A stretch of DNA of 64,000 nucleotides, from positions 62,001-126,000 of the forward strand of contig JAFGLV010000145.1 in assembly GCA_016927855.1 (NCBI GenBank), written 5' to 3'. A program made the position numbers and the translations under genes. Origin of the DNA: Sedimentisphaerales bacterium. Its GTDB lineage: Bacteria; Planctomycetota; Phycisphaerae; Sedimentisphaerales; Anaerobacaceae. Below are positions 8,646-17,689 of the stretch, piece after piece (position 1 is the stretch's first letter; the number at the start of each line of letters is the position of its first letter). The notes beneath the pieces were generated by a model, which was given only the letters and a program-made list of their open reading frames with translations, searched no databases and had not been told where the DNA came from.

Positions 8646-11600
8646 ATGACGAAATCCGAAAATCTGCATAAGGAGCGCGATTTCACCAAGAAAGGCTGGC
8701 GGCGGCGCATCCTCATTCGGGCGCTGATCGCGCTGTCGGTGATCGCGGTAGCGCTGGCAGTCGTAGGCATCTGGGTCGCCAAGGCGCTGCCGGGCATCGC
8801 CGCCGCGGAGATCAGCCGCTTGACCAATACGCGTATCGAGATGGGGTCGTTCGACTTCCGTCACGATGCGTCGGTCTTCATCAACGGCCTCGTGGTCCGT
8901 CCCGAGCGCGAGCAGTTGTTTTACGACGATGCCATCCTGCTGGCCGACAGCGTTTATGCCAAGTTCAGCCTGCGCAGTCTCTTGTTGTTGGCGCCGCGCG
9001 TCACGGAGATTCGGATCCAGGATTTCCGTCTGGACGTGCAGTGCGATCTGGACTCGGGGCAGTGGAACGTCGGCGGGCTGCAACTGAATGTCTCGTCCCC
9101 GATTGCCGACGGTCCGGTGCCGACGATCAGTCTGGTCGAGGGCAAATTGCGCTATTGCCGCGTCTCCGGCGGCGAGGTGGACGTAGCGATGTCGGTGCCG
9201 ATCGAGGCTCGCTTGGGCCCATCCGGCCGGGCGCCGCGGCGCTACGAGTTCGAGATCAAGACCGCGACGCTCTCGGGAGGCTACGGCAAGAGCCACCTGA
9301 CCGGTTCCTGGCAACCGGGTCGCTTCGAACTAGCCGGCGGGTTGTCCTCCACCGACATCCCGTCCCTGGAGCGGGCTTGGGCGGTAGACGTGCTGGCCGC
9401 GGAGCTGACCTACGACCAGAGCCGCAACTACGAGTTCGAGCTGCGTGCCAAAGACCTGCACAGCAAGCACAGCCCTCAAGTCGACGCGTTTCGCCTGTTC
9501 GATCCGGACGCGTTGAAGCAGTCCGGCCCGCTGGCGACGGTCCAGCGGTTCTTCGCGCGGTTTCGTCCTTTCGGCACGGTCGGTCAGATTGCGGTCAAAG
9601 CCGTCGGCTATTTCGACGCGCTCAACGAGAGTGAAATCACCGGCAAGGTCATCTGCAAGGACGTCTCGATCAATGACAGCCGGTTTCCCTATCCGCTCGA
9701 CCACTTGGGCGGACAGGTGGACTTCACCCAGTCGATGGTGGTGCTCAACGACCTGTCCGCCAAGCACGGCGACGTGGACGTGCGGATCGAAGGATGGACG
9801 CGCGGCTATGGCGACGAGCGACAGTACCGCTACGAGATCACCAGCGACAACATGGTATTGGACCAGGACCTCTATGCGGCGCTGCCTTCGGACCAGAAAC
9901 GCCTCTGGGACGCCTTCGATCCGAGCGGCCACGCGGCGATCGCCTACGAACTGACGCGCTCCACGCCGACGGACAAACGCAGCGAGATTTCCGTCGCTTT
10001 GAAGGACGTCGCGGCCACATATCAGAGGTTTCCGTATCCGCTCGAAGGCCTGACGGGCCAGGTGGTCTTCGATCCCAACCAGGTCGTGGTTTCCGACGTC
10101 GCGACACAAGACGGCGGGGTGCGTGTGCGACTGAACGGCAAGGTGACGGGACGCCGTACCGGCAAGCCGGTCTATGACATCACGATCGACGCCGACGACG
10201 TTCCGCTCGACGCGACGTTGCGCGACGCGCTGCCGGCGCAGCAGCGCCAGTTGTATCGGCAGTTCGACGCGCGCGGTTTCGTCGACGTGCGCGCGAGGGT
10301 CCTCACCGCCGACGTGAACGGCGCCGCTCCCGTCACTTTCGTCGCGGACCTTTCGTTCGACCAGATGTCTCTGAAGGTGGAGGGATTGCCGGCGCCGCTG
10401 ACGGCTGTCTCCGCACAGGCGACCCTGACGCCGCGTTCGCTACGCATCGCGCAGGCGACCGGGCGCTACGGGCAGAGCCAGGTGAGCCTCTCGGGCGAGC
10501 TGGACTTTACCGACGACGGACGGATGGGCCGCTATGGTCTCGGAATCGCTACCGAAAAGACCTTGCTGGATCGGAAGGTCATCGAGCTGCTGCCCGCGTC
10601 GATGAGGGACCCGGTCTCGGTGTTCCAGCCGGAAGGACCGGTCAACCTGCGCGTCGATCTGACGAAAGCCGACGCCAACGCGCCGCCGGCGTATTCGATC
10701 GTCGTCGATTGCCTGGGCAACAAGATCACCTGCGCGCGGTTCACCTATCCGCTGGACGACGTGCGCGGCACCGTGAGGATCGACCCCGAGGTACTGACGG
10801 TCGAAGGCGTGACCGCCAAACCCGCGTTGCAGGTTGAGCCGGGTCTCGATCCGCTGATCGAGATTGCCGGTCGGGTCAGCCTGGTGCCGCAAACCCGCGG
10901 CCAGGGCGCCTTCACCCTCCAGGGACGCGACCTGCTGTTCACCAGGGAACTGGGCGCCGCGCTGCCCGAGGACATGGTCGGTGTCTACCGCGACCTGGCG
11001 CCGCGCGGGCCCTTTGACGTGAACCTGCCGACGCTGAAGATCTCCAACGGCGCCGACGGTCGCCGGCGGGTCGAGTTTGGCGGCCAGGCCAACCTGCGCA
11101 CGTGTAGCCTCAGTGTCTCCGGCGCCGGCGCGGAAGTGCGCGGCACGCTGCGGATCGACGGCCTCTACGACACGAAGCAGGGACTCTCGCGAGGCCGGGT
11201 GCAACTGGCCGCCGAGCGGCTGAGGGTCAAGAGCAAGGACGTCACCGATCTGAACGCCGATCTCATCTACGATCCGAACGCGCGCGTGTGGTCGGCGCGC
11301 AACTTCCTGGGCCATGCGTACGACGGCAAGGTCCTCGGCAGCCTGGAGATTGCGCGGGACGGTCCCGGTGTCCTGCAGTACCTCGTGACGGTCGCGCTCA
11401 ACCGGGTCAGCCTCCAGCCGTTCCTGCTGGCCGGCAAGCTCGGCAAAGAGGCGGATCGCAACTACACCAGCGGCACCATGAACGCGGTGCTCAGCATGGG
11501 CGCCAAGGTGGGCGACGGCTCGTCGCGCCTGGGTTTGTGCCGCGTCGACGTCGCCGATATGCAGGTGGCCAAGGTCTCGCCTCTGGCCAATCTCCTGGCG

Positions 11601-11951
11601 GTGCTCAGCCTGACCGAGCCGACCGACTACGCCTTCGAGCGGATGCTGATCGAGTCGTACCTCCGCCGCAACAAGCTGCTGATCTCCAAGTTCGACATGT
11701 CCGGCAAGAACCTTGCGTTCGTCGGCGCCGGCACGATGAATCTGACCGACGGCAGCGTGAACCTGATGCTCACCGCGCGCGGCCGGCGCCTGGCCGCGAC
11801 GCAGCCGTCGCTGCTCCAGTCGCTCACCGAGGGGATCGGTGGCGCCATGGTTCGCATGGAAGTCACCGGCAAAGCCGACAGCCCCAAGGTCGAGACCAAG
11901 ACCCTCCCCGTCCTCGAAGACTCCCTCAAAATCCTCGGCACCCCGCGCTAG
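8646..11951 (+). CDS. AsmA-like giant envelope protein
   Basis: A 1,101-residue protein with a short basic N-terminus and one transmembrane helix (about residues 20-45, ILIRALIALSVIAVALAVVGIWVAKAL) followed by a very long periplasmic beta-strand-rich region. Internal units recur with the pattern RFPYPLxxLxGxVxF and then VxVRLxG, for example near 9685, 10030 and 10745, as expected for the repeating strands of AsmA/TamB/YhdP-type lipid-bridge proteins. The end (GAGTMNLTDGSVNLMLTARGR, then VRMEVTGKADSPKVE) is the AsmA C-terminal signature. The family is thought to move or regulate phospholipids between the two membranes. ATG 8646 was chosen because the signal anchor follows directly; the open frame upstream overlaps purD. 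Confidence 0.8.
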   Translation: MTKSENLHKERDFTKKGWRRRILIRALIALSVIAVALAVVGIWVAKALPGIAAAEISRLTNTRIEMGSFDFRHDASVFINGLVVRPEREQLFYDDAILLADSVYAKFSLRSLLLLAPRVTEIRIQDFRLDVQCDLDSGQWNVGGLQLNVSSPIADGPVPTISLVEGKLRYCRVSGGEVDVAMSVPIEARLGPSGRAPRRYEFEIKTATLSGGYGKSHLTGSWQPGRFELAGGLSSTDIPSLERAWAVDVLAAELTYDQSRNYEFELRAKDLHSKHSPQVDAFRLFDPDALKQSGPLATVQRFFARFRPFGTVGQIAVKAVGYFDALNESEITGKVICKDVSINDSRFPYPLDHLGGQVDFTQSMVVLNDLSAKHGDVDVRIEGWTRGYGDERQYRYEITSDNMVLDQDLYAALPSDQKRLWDAFDPSGHAAIAYELTRSTPTDKRSEISVALKDVAATYQRFPYPLEGLTGQVVFDPNQVVVSDVATQDGGVRVRLNGKVTGRRTGKPVYDITIDADDVPLDATLRDALPAQQRQLYRQFDARGFVDVRARVLTADVNGAAPVTFVADLSFDQMSLKVEGLPAPLTAVSAQATLTPRSLRIAQATGRYGQSQVSLSGELDFTDDGRMGRYGLGIATEKTLLDRKVIELLPASMRDPVSVFQPEGPVNLRVDLTKADANAPPAYSIVVDCLGNKITCARFTYPLDDVRGTVRIDPEVLTVEGVTAKPALQVEPGLDPLIEIAGRVSLVPQTRGQGAFTLQGRDLLFTRELGAALPEDMVGVYRDLAPRGPFDVNLPTLKISNGADGRRRVEFGGQANLRTCSLSVSGAGAEVRGTLRIDGLYDTKQGLSRGRVQLAAERLRVKSKDVTDLNADLIYDPNARVWSARNFLGHAYDGKVLGSLEIARDGPGVLQYLVTVALNRVSLQPFLLAGKLGKEADRNYTSGTMNAVLSMGAKVGDGSSRLGLCRVDVADMQVAKVSPLANLLAVLSLTEPTDYAFERMLIESYLRRNKLLISKFDMSGKNLAFVGAGTMNLTDGSVNLMLTARGRRLAATQPSLLQSLTEGIGGAMVRMEVTGKADSPKVETKTLPVLEDSLKILGTPR

Positions 11952-11999
11952 TACTCCGTCTATTCTAACTTGGTGGGTAATGCCCGAAAACGCGTAAGT

Positions 12000-12095
12000 C
12001 GGTTGCGGTTGCGCGGCACGTTTCGGTTGTGTCTGGCGTGCAGCGGCGCCGCCTGCCCCAACCGCCTGACGAAACGAGCCGCGCAACCGCCAGAC
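12000..12095. repeat. Inverted-repeat element, CGGTTGCG family
   Basis: 12006-12025 and 12070-12089 are inverted copies matching at 19 of 20 positions (CGGTTGCGCGGC, one mismatch, CGTTTCG). GTCTGGCG (12031) and CGCCAGAC (12088) also pair. The element fills most of the space between the convergent AsmA-like and prepilin-like genes. The same CGGTTGCG arm recurs at 16065 and 28219. The remaining bases to 12228 hold nothing recognisable. Confidence 0.7.
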
Positions 12096-12228
12096 GCTGG
12101 CCGTGGCTGGTTGCACACCTTCTCAGAGTAGTCGCAGTACTATGATGCGTCTCCTCGTCTCTTGTGTAGATCGGTGAGGGGCCTCCGCCTGACCCTGTCA
12201 AGCACCCAAGGATTCTTCCGAAGGGCTC

Positions 12229-13191
12229 TCAGTAGTCCCTGAATTTCCGCAGCCATTTGGGCCAGTTTTCGGGTTGCACGCCGCCGGCGCGCGTCCACGG
12301 TCCGTCCACGTTGTATTGCGGATGCCACTTGAGCGTCCACAGCTCCTTCAGGCCGACTTTTCGCACCGATGTATCCAGGAAGACGGCGCCGATGCCGCCG
12401 TGGTGGCGGTCCATGCACAGGTAGTTGGCCCGCCGCGAGAGATCCACCCTCGGAATGGCATCATCCAGCGGCGGCGGGTCTTCGGCACGGCAGTGAGCGT
12501 ACAGCCACCAGCAGTCGAGCACCAGCGGGATTTTGGACGCACCTTTCGCGTGCGTGGCACTCCAATAGCGTCCGGCGTCCTGCGTGTCATTGACGTCCAC
12601 ATGGGATGAGTACGACCAGGAATTGGACCAGCTACAGCTATAAGACCAACTGCTTGTGACACCGTTCGCGTCGGTTTCCGTGTGCGCGTGCCATTGGAAT
12701 CCGCCCGCCGAGGAGCCGGGTCCGGATTCGTCGAGCTCGCCGTCCTGGCGGCACGACTCCAGGTTAGTCCGGTAGGCCCAATGGTTCAGGCCGTAGCTGC
12801 CCGAGTTGTCCCAGGCAGGTCTGATCTCCTTGGGAAAGAGACTGCCCCAGGCCAGACGCGTCCCACCATAAGGCGGCTCCGTCGTCAGCCCCTTCGGATT
12901 CGACGGCTTTGCCGCCGACGGGCATTCCAGCAGGCCCGGCATGTCACCATAGTAACCGCGGATGGGATGGTACCAGGCCGGCTCGCCGCTGTTCCGGATC
13001 AGCTTGCCGTCGTGTTCGCTGGCATATATCGCGAAGATGATGCCCCACTGTCTCAGGTTGGCCAGGCAGGCGGTCTGCCTGGCGTTCTCCCTGGCGCCCC
13101 GGAGACTGGTGGTCAGGATGGCCATGAGGATCGAGATGATCCCGATCACGACCAGTAGTTCGACCAGGGTGAAGCCTCTCCGCTTGCCCAT
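12229..13191 (-). CDS. Prepilin-like secreted protein (type II pseudopilin N-terminus)
   Basis: A 320-residue protein beginning MGKRR then [20 protein letters not shown], the class III signal cut by prepilin peptidase before Phe; the following 20 residues are the membrane/assembly helix. The head domain is Cys- and Trp-rich ([35 protein letters not shown]) and ends with [33 protein letters not shown]. As I recall, this C-terminal tail is typical of pseudopilin-like proteins that are highly multiplied in Phycisphaerae. The start is decided by AAGGAG 7 bases before ATG 13191; an upstream GTG at 13209 lacks one. Its role is probably in a type II secretion-like or surface system. Confidence 0.85.
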   Translation of the reverse strand: MGKRRGFTLVELLVVIGIISILMAILTTSLRGARENARQTACLANLRQWGIIFAIYASEHDGKLIRNSGEPAWYHPIRGYYGDMPGLLECPSAAKPSNPKGLTTEPPYGGTRLAWGSLFPKEIRPAWDNSGSYGLNHWAYRTNLESCRQDGELDESGPGSSAGGFQWHAHTETDANGVTSSWSYSCSWSNSWSYSSHVDVNDTQDAGRYWSATHAKGASKIPLVLDCWWLYAHCRAEDPPPLDDAIPRVDLSRRANYLCMDRHHGGIGAVFLDTSVRKVGLKELWTLKWHPQYNVDGPWTRAGGVQPENWPKWLRKFRDY

Positions 13192-13391
13192 CGCGTTACT
13201 CCTTGTCACTCGTCGTTTTCGCCGGCCTCATTCCGGCCCTTTTTCCTGCCGCCGTTGACGCGTTTTGCCTCTGCCGGGCGAAACCCTTCCGGTAACTATG
13301 TCCATGTACAAGGCATGGCGCTACACCCTTTCTCAAGAAAAACCTCGGTTCATAGCCGAAAGAGGCGGCGGTGGAGGCGGCGCGATTGTTG

Positions 13392-13420
13392 TTGTGCAGC
13401 GGCCTGAATGGCCGCATAAT
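13392..13420 (+). promoter_or_regulatory. Probable promoter with palindrome in the spacer
   Basis: TTGTGC (13392-13397) and CATAAT (13415-13420) are 17 bases apart. Between them lies the inverted repeat GCGGCC-TGAAT-GGCCGC (13399-13415), placed as an operator would be. It points at the small gene at 13518. The rest of 13192-13517 contains no gene that I can support. Confidence 0.45.
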
Positions 13421-13517
13421 GCGTCAATAGGAAAACGATGCGTCTGTTCCGAAAAGAGGACGGGATCAGGCTTGGCTGCAGGAATGCCGCCAACGAGAGA
13501 CGGGAGGTAAGAAAACC

Positions 13518-13724
13518 ATGAAGAAGATACCGCTGGACAACGGCCAGAGCGCCACCGTCGATGACGAGGATTATGAGTACCTCTCCCAGTACAGGTGGTA
13601 CGCGTATTTCGATGTCGCCCGCGGCCAGACGTACGCGGCCTGCGACACGCCTAGCGGCCGGCGGGTGTTCATGCACGACGTTATCATGGGGCTGGACACG
13701 CTCGAGGACGAGCTGCGCAACTGA
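13518..13724 (+). CDS. Small protein resembling the N-terminal part of HNH/homing endonucleases
   Basis: 68 residues: KKIPLDNGQSATVDDEDYEY, then LSQYRWYAY, YAAC and FMHDVIMGL. This is the AP2/NUMOD-like leading segment of phage and homing HNH endonucleases, where KIPLTQGxxAxVDxxDYxxL, KWY and MHRxI precede the HNH core. The catalytic HNH half is missing; the protein stops just after MHDVIMG. GGGAGG lies 9 bases before the ATG, so it may be expressed. It is either a truncated endonuclease or a free DNA-binding domain. Nothing nearby identifies a host intron or phage. Confidence 0.6.
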   Translation: MKKIPLDNGQSATVDDEDYEYLSQYRWYAYFDVARGQTYAACDTPSGRRVFMHDVIMGLDTLEDELRN

Positions 13725-13825
13725 CGCTTGCCTCGACCCTCTCGCCTTGACCACGCCGATTTGGTATCATGCCAGGCATTAGCCGCCGGCAGATAGCCGG
13801 ACGGAATGGCTTGGAGGCAGTGGTT

Positions 13826-16036
13826 ATGGCTCAGACAGCAGGCGGTATGAACAGGCGGCGTTTTCTGCAGGTCGCGTCGGGCTCGGCGGCGGCTCTCCTG
13901 TTGCCCGGCGGGCGCACGTTCGGGCAGAACGATGCGCCGCACGCCCGGCCGAACTTCCTTTGGATCAGCACCGAGGACATCAGTCCAGATCTGGGCTGCT
14001 ACGGCGACGCGTACGCCGTGACGCCCAACCTCGACCGGCTCGCCCAGCGGGGCGTCCGCTACAACAACGTCTTCTCCCACTCCGGCGTCTGCGCCCCGAC
14101 CCGCTCGGGGATCATCACCGGCATGTACCCGACCACCATCGGCACCCACCACATGCGCTGTGCTGGCGTGCCGCCGGAGCAGGTCAAGTGCTTTCCCGAG
14201 TACCTCCGCGCAGCCGGGTACTATTGCACCAACAACTCCAAGACGGATTACCAATTCGCGTCGCCGCTGACTGCCTGGGACGAGTGCAGCAACGCCGCTG
14301 ATTGGCGCAACCGACCGGAGGGCAAGCCGTTCTTTGCAGTCATCAACTTCACCGTCACGCACGAGAGCCAGATCCGCAACCGCAGCGCCGCGATGCTCAA
14401 CCGCCTGGCGGGACTCGGGCCCGACGAGCGCCACGACCCGGCGCAGGCGAAGCTGTCGCCGTATTATCCCGACACGCCCAAGGTGCGTCAGGATTGGGCG
14501 CAGTACTACGACCTGATTACGCTGATGGACAAGCAGGTCGCCGGCGTGCTTCAGCAGCTCGAAGACGACGGGCTCGCGGAGGAGACCATCGTGTGGTTCT
14601 GGGGCGATCACGGCCGGGGTCTGCCTCGCGCCAAGCGCTGGATCTACGACTCGGGCCTGCGCGTCCCGCTGATCGTCCGCGTCCCGGAGAAATGGCGCCG
14701 CCTGGCGATGCCCGACGATCCCGGCGCCGTCCAGCCGGGAACCGTCAACGACGACCTGATTGCGTTCATCGACTTTGCGCCAACGGTGCTTTCGCTGGCG
14801 GGTATCGACATCCCCGACCATATCCAGGGTCGCGCCTTCCTGGGCCGACAGAAGGCCAAGCCGCGCGAGTACATCTACGCCGCCCGCGATCGGATGGACG
14901 AAGCGTACGATCTGATCCGCGCCGTCCGCGATAAACGGTATAAGTACATCCGCAATTATTTATGGTACGTCACGCGCGGTCAGGACATCGACTACATGAA
15001 CCAGATGCCGACCATGCAGGAGATGCGCCGCCTGAACGCCGAAGGCGCCCTGGAGGGTCCGCAGAAGCAATACTTCGAGCCGACCAAGCCGCTCGAAGAG
15101 CTGTACGACACCGTAGCCGATCCGCACGAGGTCCACAACCTGGCCGCTGATCCGGAGCATGCCGAAGCGCTCGAACGTCTGCGTCAGGCGCACGCGGAGT
15201 GGTACGGCCAGACGCAGGACGTCGGCCTGATTCCTGAGCCAATCCTCGACGAAATGAAGTGGCCCGACGGCAAGCAGGAGACGACCGCCCAGCCCGTATT
15301 CACCCGGCAGCAGGGCGGCGCCGTGACCGTCGCCTGCGCGACGCGCGGTGCTTCGATTGCTTACCGCATTGGTGGCGACCCGAAGAACGCGACAGGCTGG
15401 CTGCTGTACACGCGGCCCGTGCGCCTGCAGTCGGGCGAGACTCTACACGCGAAGGCTTGTCGCATCGGCTTCAGCGACAGCGAGGTCGCGACCTTCCGAC
15501 TGGGCGATCCGCTCGCGGACCGGCCGGCGCCGGCGCGAACCGAGCTTTGGCTGGACCGGCTCGACGCGACGAACCTGCGTCAGCGGCTCTGGAAGCTGCG
15601 GCAACTGGACTTCGAGGGACCCAACGCGAACCATCTTTACGTGGACTATCTGGATGCTGAATTCGCTCCGACGCGCTACTGGGCGGTCGAAGGCCTACGC
15701 GCCAACGGACGGTACGCGGTGGATCGCGAGTATGCGCTGGAGCCCTTGCGGGCACGGCTGGAAGACACCTCCGTCGCCGTCCGCGTCGCGGCCGCACGCA
15801 CGCTCTGCGAGTGGGGAAGTGGCGAGTCGGCCTTGCCCGTGCTGATCGCCGCGCTGGAACACCGCACCGCCAAAGCACGCCTGCTGGCGGTCATCGCGCT
15901 GAGCCAGATCGGCAAGCGGGCCCAACCCGCCTTGGCGCAGGTCAGGAAGATGGCGACCGACGATCCCGACGAATACGTCCGGCGGGTCGCAACCACGATG
16001 GTGCAGCGCGCCGCCTCTGCCGGCGAAGCCGGTTGA
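13826..16036 (+). CDS. Tat-exported sulfatase with C-terminal HEAT-like repeats
   Basis: A 736-residue arylsulfatase-family enzyme. The N-terminus carries a twin-arginine signal (NRRRFLQVASGSAAALLLPGG). The alkaline-phosphatase-fold core has NFLWISTEDISPD (metal ligands) and the formylglycine motif CAPTR at residues 89-93; the cysteine would need an anaerobic or FGE-type maturase. FWGDHGRG provides the second metal site. Residues of about 490-570 form a chitobiase-C-like sandwich (AYRIGG, TGWLLYTRPVRL, LHAKACRIGFSDS), and the last 130 residues resemble HEAT repeats (YWAVEGLRANGRYAV, VRVAAARTLCEWG). Planctomycetes carry many such enzymes for sulfated polysaccharides. ATG 13826 has GGAGG 8 bases upstream; ATG 13769 and 13847 are alternatives. 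Confidence 0.9.
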   Translation: MAQTAGGMNRRRFLQVASGSAAALLLPGGRTFGQNDAPHARPNFLWISTEDISPDLGCYGDAYAVTPNLDRLAQRGVRYNNVFSHSGVCAPTRSGIITGMYPTTIGTHHMRCAGVPPEQVKCFPEYLRAAGYYCTNNSKTDYQFASPLTAWDECSNAADWRNRPEGKPFFAVINFTVTHESQIRNRSAAMLNRLAGLGPDERHDPAQAKLSPYYPDTPKVRQDWAQYYDLITLMDKQVAGVLQQLEDDGLAEETIVWFWGDHGRGLPRAKRWIYDSGLRVPLIVRVPEKWRRLAMPDDPGAVQPGTVNDDLIAFIDFAPTVLSLAGIDIPDHIQGRAFLGRQKAKPREYIYAARDRMDEAYDLIRAVRDKRYKYIRNYLWYVTRGQDIDYMNQMPTMQEMRRLNAEGALEGPQKQYFEPTKPLEELYDTVADPHEVHNLAADPEHAEALERLRQAHAEWYGQTQDVGLIPEPILDEMKWPDGKQETTAQPVFTRQQGGAVTVACATRGASIAYRIGGDPKNATGWLLYTRPVRLQSGETLHAKACRIGFSDSEVATFRLGDPLADRPAPARTELWLDRLDATNLRQRLWKLRQLDFEGPNANHLYVDYLDAEFAPTRYWAVEGLRANGRYAVDREYALEPLRARLEDTSVAVRVAAARTLCEWGSGESALPVLIAALEHRTAKARLLAVIALSQIGKRAQPALAQVRKMATDDPDEYVRRVATTMVQRAASAGEAG

Positions 16037-16064
16037 GCGCCGGCACGCATCGTCTGTCGTCCAA

Positions 16065-16197
16065 CGGTTGCGCGGCTCGTCGTGTCGCGGGCGTCCTCGC
16101 CCGCGCGTGGCGAGGGCATCCTGCCCTCAATTCGAAGGCGAGACGCCTTCGGTACACGCGGGCAAGATGCCCGCGCCACGCCGCGCAGCCGCAACCG
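16065..16197. repeat. Composite palindromic element, CGGTTGCG outer arms with three or more inner hairpins
   Basis: Outer arms CGGTTGCGCGGC (16065-16076) and its inverted, slightly longer partner (16180-16197) enclose separate hairpins: GTCGCGGGCG/CGCCCGCG near 16085, GAGGGCA/TGCCCTC near 16122, CGAAGGCG/CGCCTTCG near 16134, and GCGGGCA/TGCCCGC near 16158. The first hairpin has the same stem as the perfect hairpin at 28219-28280. It lies between the convergent sulfatase and response-regulator genes and has no coding function that I can see. Confidence 0.7.
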
Positions 16198-16216
16198 ACC
16201 TACGCGCCTCCGTGCC

Positions 16217-16897
16217 CTAAGCGGGCGGTTCGAATTTGTAGCCCAGCTCGCGGATGGTGTGGATGAAAATCGGATTGTGCGGATCGGGTTCGACCTTGTT
16301 CCGCAGGGTCGTGACGAACCGGTCGATCGTGCGTGGCCCGACGTAGGAATCGTAGCCCCAGACGAGGTTGAGAATCTCATCGCGGCTCAGCGCCCTACCC
16401 GGATGCTGGACGAACAGCGTCAGCAGCTTGAACTCCTTCGGCGAGAGCTTCAGCTCCTCCCCTGCGCGCGTCAGCTTCCGCGCCGGCAGGTCGAGCTCGC
16501 ACTCGCCGAAGCGGTACGTCTCCGGCTCCGTCTGGCGGGTCCGGCGCAGCAGCGCCTCGACGCGCGCCAGCAGCTCCTTGATGCTGAACGGCTTGGTGAC
16601 GTAGTCGTCGGCACCGAGGTTCAAGCCGAGCACGACGTCGGACTCCTCGCTCTTGGCGGTGAGCATGATGATGGGCATGTCGAGCTTCTCCTTGCGGATC
16701 AGCCGGCACACCTCGTAGCCGTTGATCTTCGGCAGCATCAGGTCCAGGACGATCACGCTTGGCCGCGCGTTCAACGCCGCATTCAGGCCCGCTTCGCCGT
16801 CGTCGGCGGTCAGCACCTGGTAGCCGTGGAACTCGAAGTTGTCCTTCAAGCCCCGCAGCATGGTCGGGTCGTCTTCAACGATCAGTACGGTTTCCAT
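16217..16897 (-). CDS. OmpR/PhoB-type response regulator (second of a tandem pair)
   Basis: 226 residues. The receiver domain (1-120) has the acidic pocket VEDDP, phospho-acceptor Asp52 in VLDLMLP, and Lys102 in VTKPF. The winged-helix DNA-binding domain (about 140-226) shows LKLSPKEFKLLTLF and GPRTIDRFVTTLRNKVEPDPHNP with the C-terminal hairpin IRELGYKFEPPA. Start ATG 16897 begins directly at the first beta strand. Its start lies 23 bases inside the end of the upstream paralogue at 16875, so translation is probably coupled. No sensor kinase is adjacent; the nearest is at 22911. Confidence 0.92.
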   Translation of the reverse strand: METVLIVEDDPTMLRGLKDNFEFHGYQVLTADDGEAGLNAALNARPSVIVLDLMLPKINGYEVCRLIRKEKLDMPIIMLTAKSEESDVVLGLNLGADDYVTKPFSIKELLARVEALLRRTRQTEPETYRFGECELDLPARKLTRAGEELKLSPKEFKLLTLFVQHPGRALSRDEILNLVWGYDSYVGPRTIDRFVTTLRNKVEPDPHNPIFIHTIRELGYKFEPPA

Positions 16898-17579
16898 CGG
16901 TCGCAGGCGGTTCGAACTTGTAGCCGATATTGGCCAACGCGTGAATGTACCGAGGCCGGTCCGGGTCGGGCTCGACCTTCTGGCGCAGGCTGGCGATGGT
17001 CTTGTCGATGTCACGCAGGCTGATGAACTGCGAGTAGCCCCAAACGGTCGTGCGAATCTCCTCCTGCGTGAGCGGAAAGCCGCTCTTGCGCAGGAACAAA
17101 TGGAGCATCTTGAACTCGCCGGGCGTCAGCGCCACTTCATCACCGCCGCGCCGCAGCGTGCGGCTAGGCACATCCAGCCGGCAGTCGGCGAACTCGTAGA
17201 CCGGCGGCTCACTGTCCGCGCGCCGCCGCATGAACGCCTCCGCTCGCGCCATGAGCTCCTTGATACTGAACGGCTTGGTGACGTAGTCGTCGGCGCCGAG
17301 GTTCAGGCCCAGGACGATGTCCGACTCCTGGTCCTTGGCGGTGAGCATGATGATCGGCATCTCTAGCCCTCGCTCGCGCACGTGCGAGCAGACCTCGAAC
17401 CCGTTGAGCTCAGGCAGCATGATATCGAGCACGATCAGGTCGGGCTTCTCCTTCAGCGCCGTCTCCAGACCCTGCTTGCCGTCGCTGGCGGTCAGGACAT
17501 AATAGCCCTTCGCCTCGAAGTTGTCCTTGAGCCCCCGCAGCATGGCGGGCTCATCTTCAACGATCAAAACCGTTCTCAT
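16875..17579 (-). CDS. OmpR/PhoB-type response regulator (first of a tandem pair)
   Basis: 234 residues, closely related to the next gene: both begin TVLIVEDxPxMLRGLKDNFE. Receiver: acidic pocket VEDEP, phospho-acceptor Asp52 in VLDIMLP, and VTKPF. DNA-binding domain: VALTPGEFKMLHLFLRK, SLRDIDKTIASLRQKVEPD, ANIGYKFEPPA. The recognition helices differ (SLRDIDKTIASLR against GPRTIDRFVTTLR), so the pair probably reads different sites. ATG 17579 is used because it places the receiver at residue 1; a longer in-frame start at 17621 adds non-conserved residues. A promoter is visible at 17645-17674. Confidence 0.92.
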   Translation of the reverse strand: MRTVLIVEDEPAMLRGLKDNFEAKGYYVLTASDGKQGLETALKEKPDLIVLDIMLPELNGFEVCSHVRERGLEMPIIMLTAKDQESDIVLGLNLGADDYVTKPFSIKELMARAEAFMRRRADSEPPVYEFADCRLDVPSRTLRRGGDEVALTPGEFKMLHLFLRKSGFPLTQEEIRTTVWGYSQFISLRDIDKTIASLRQKVEPDPDRPRYIHALANIGYKFEPPATDGNRTDR

Positions 17580-17644
17580 AATCCGTCGCACCACACCCAT
17601 CGGCCGCAGTTTTCCGCCCATGCCCCCGACCGTAACTCCCCCAT

Positions 17645-17674
17645 ACGATAGCCCCAGCCGCCCGCCGCTGTCAA
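17645..17674 (-). promoter_or_regulatory. Promoter of the response-regulator pair
   Basis: On the minus strand, TTGACA (17674-17669) and TATCGT (17650-17645) are 18 bases apart, about 65 bases upstream of ATG 17579. It is divergent from the promoter at 17708 on the other strand, with 33 bases between the two -35 boxes. Confidence 0.6.
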
Positions 17675-17689
17675 ATACAACGCCCGGAG

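Noticed and set aside
7313-8827. Long minus-strand open frame across purD
   Set aside because: Entirely antisense to a confident PurD; a composition artefact of high G+C.
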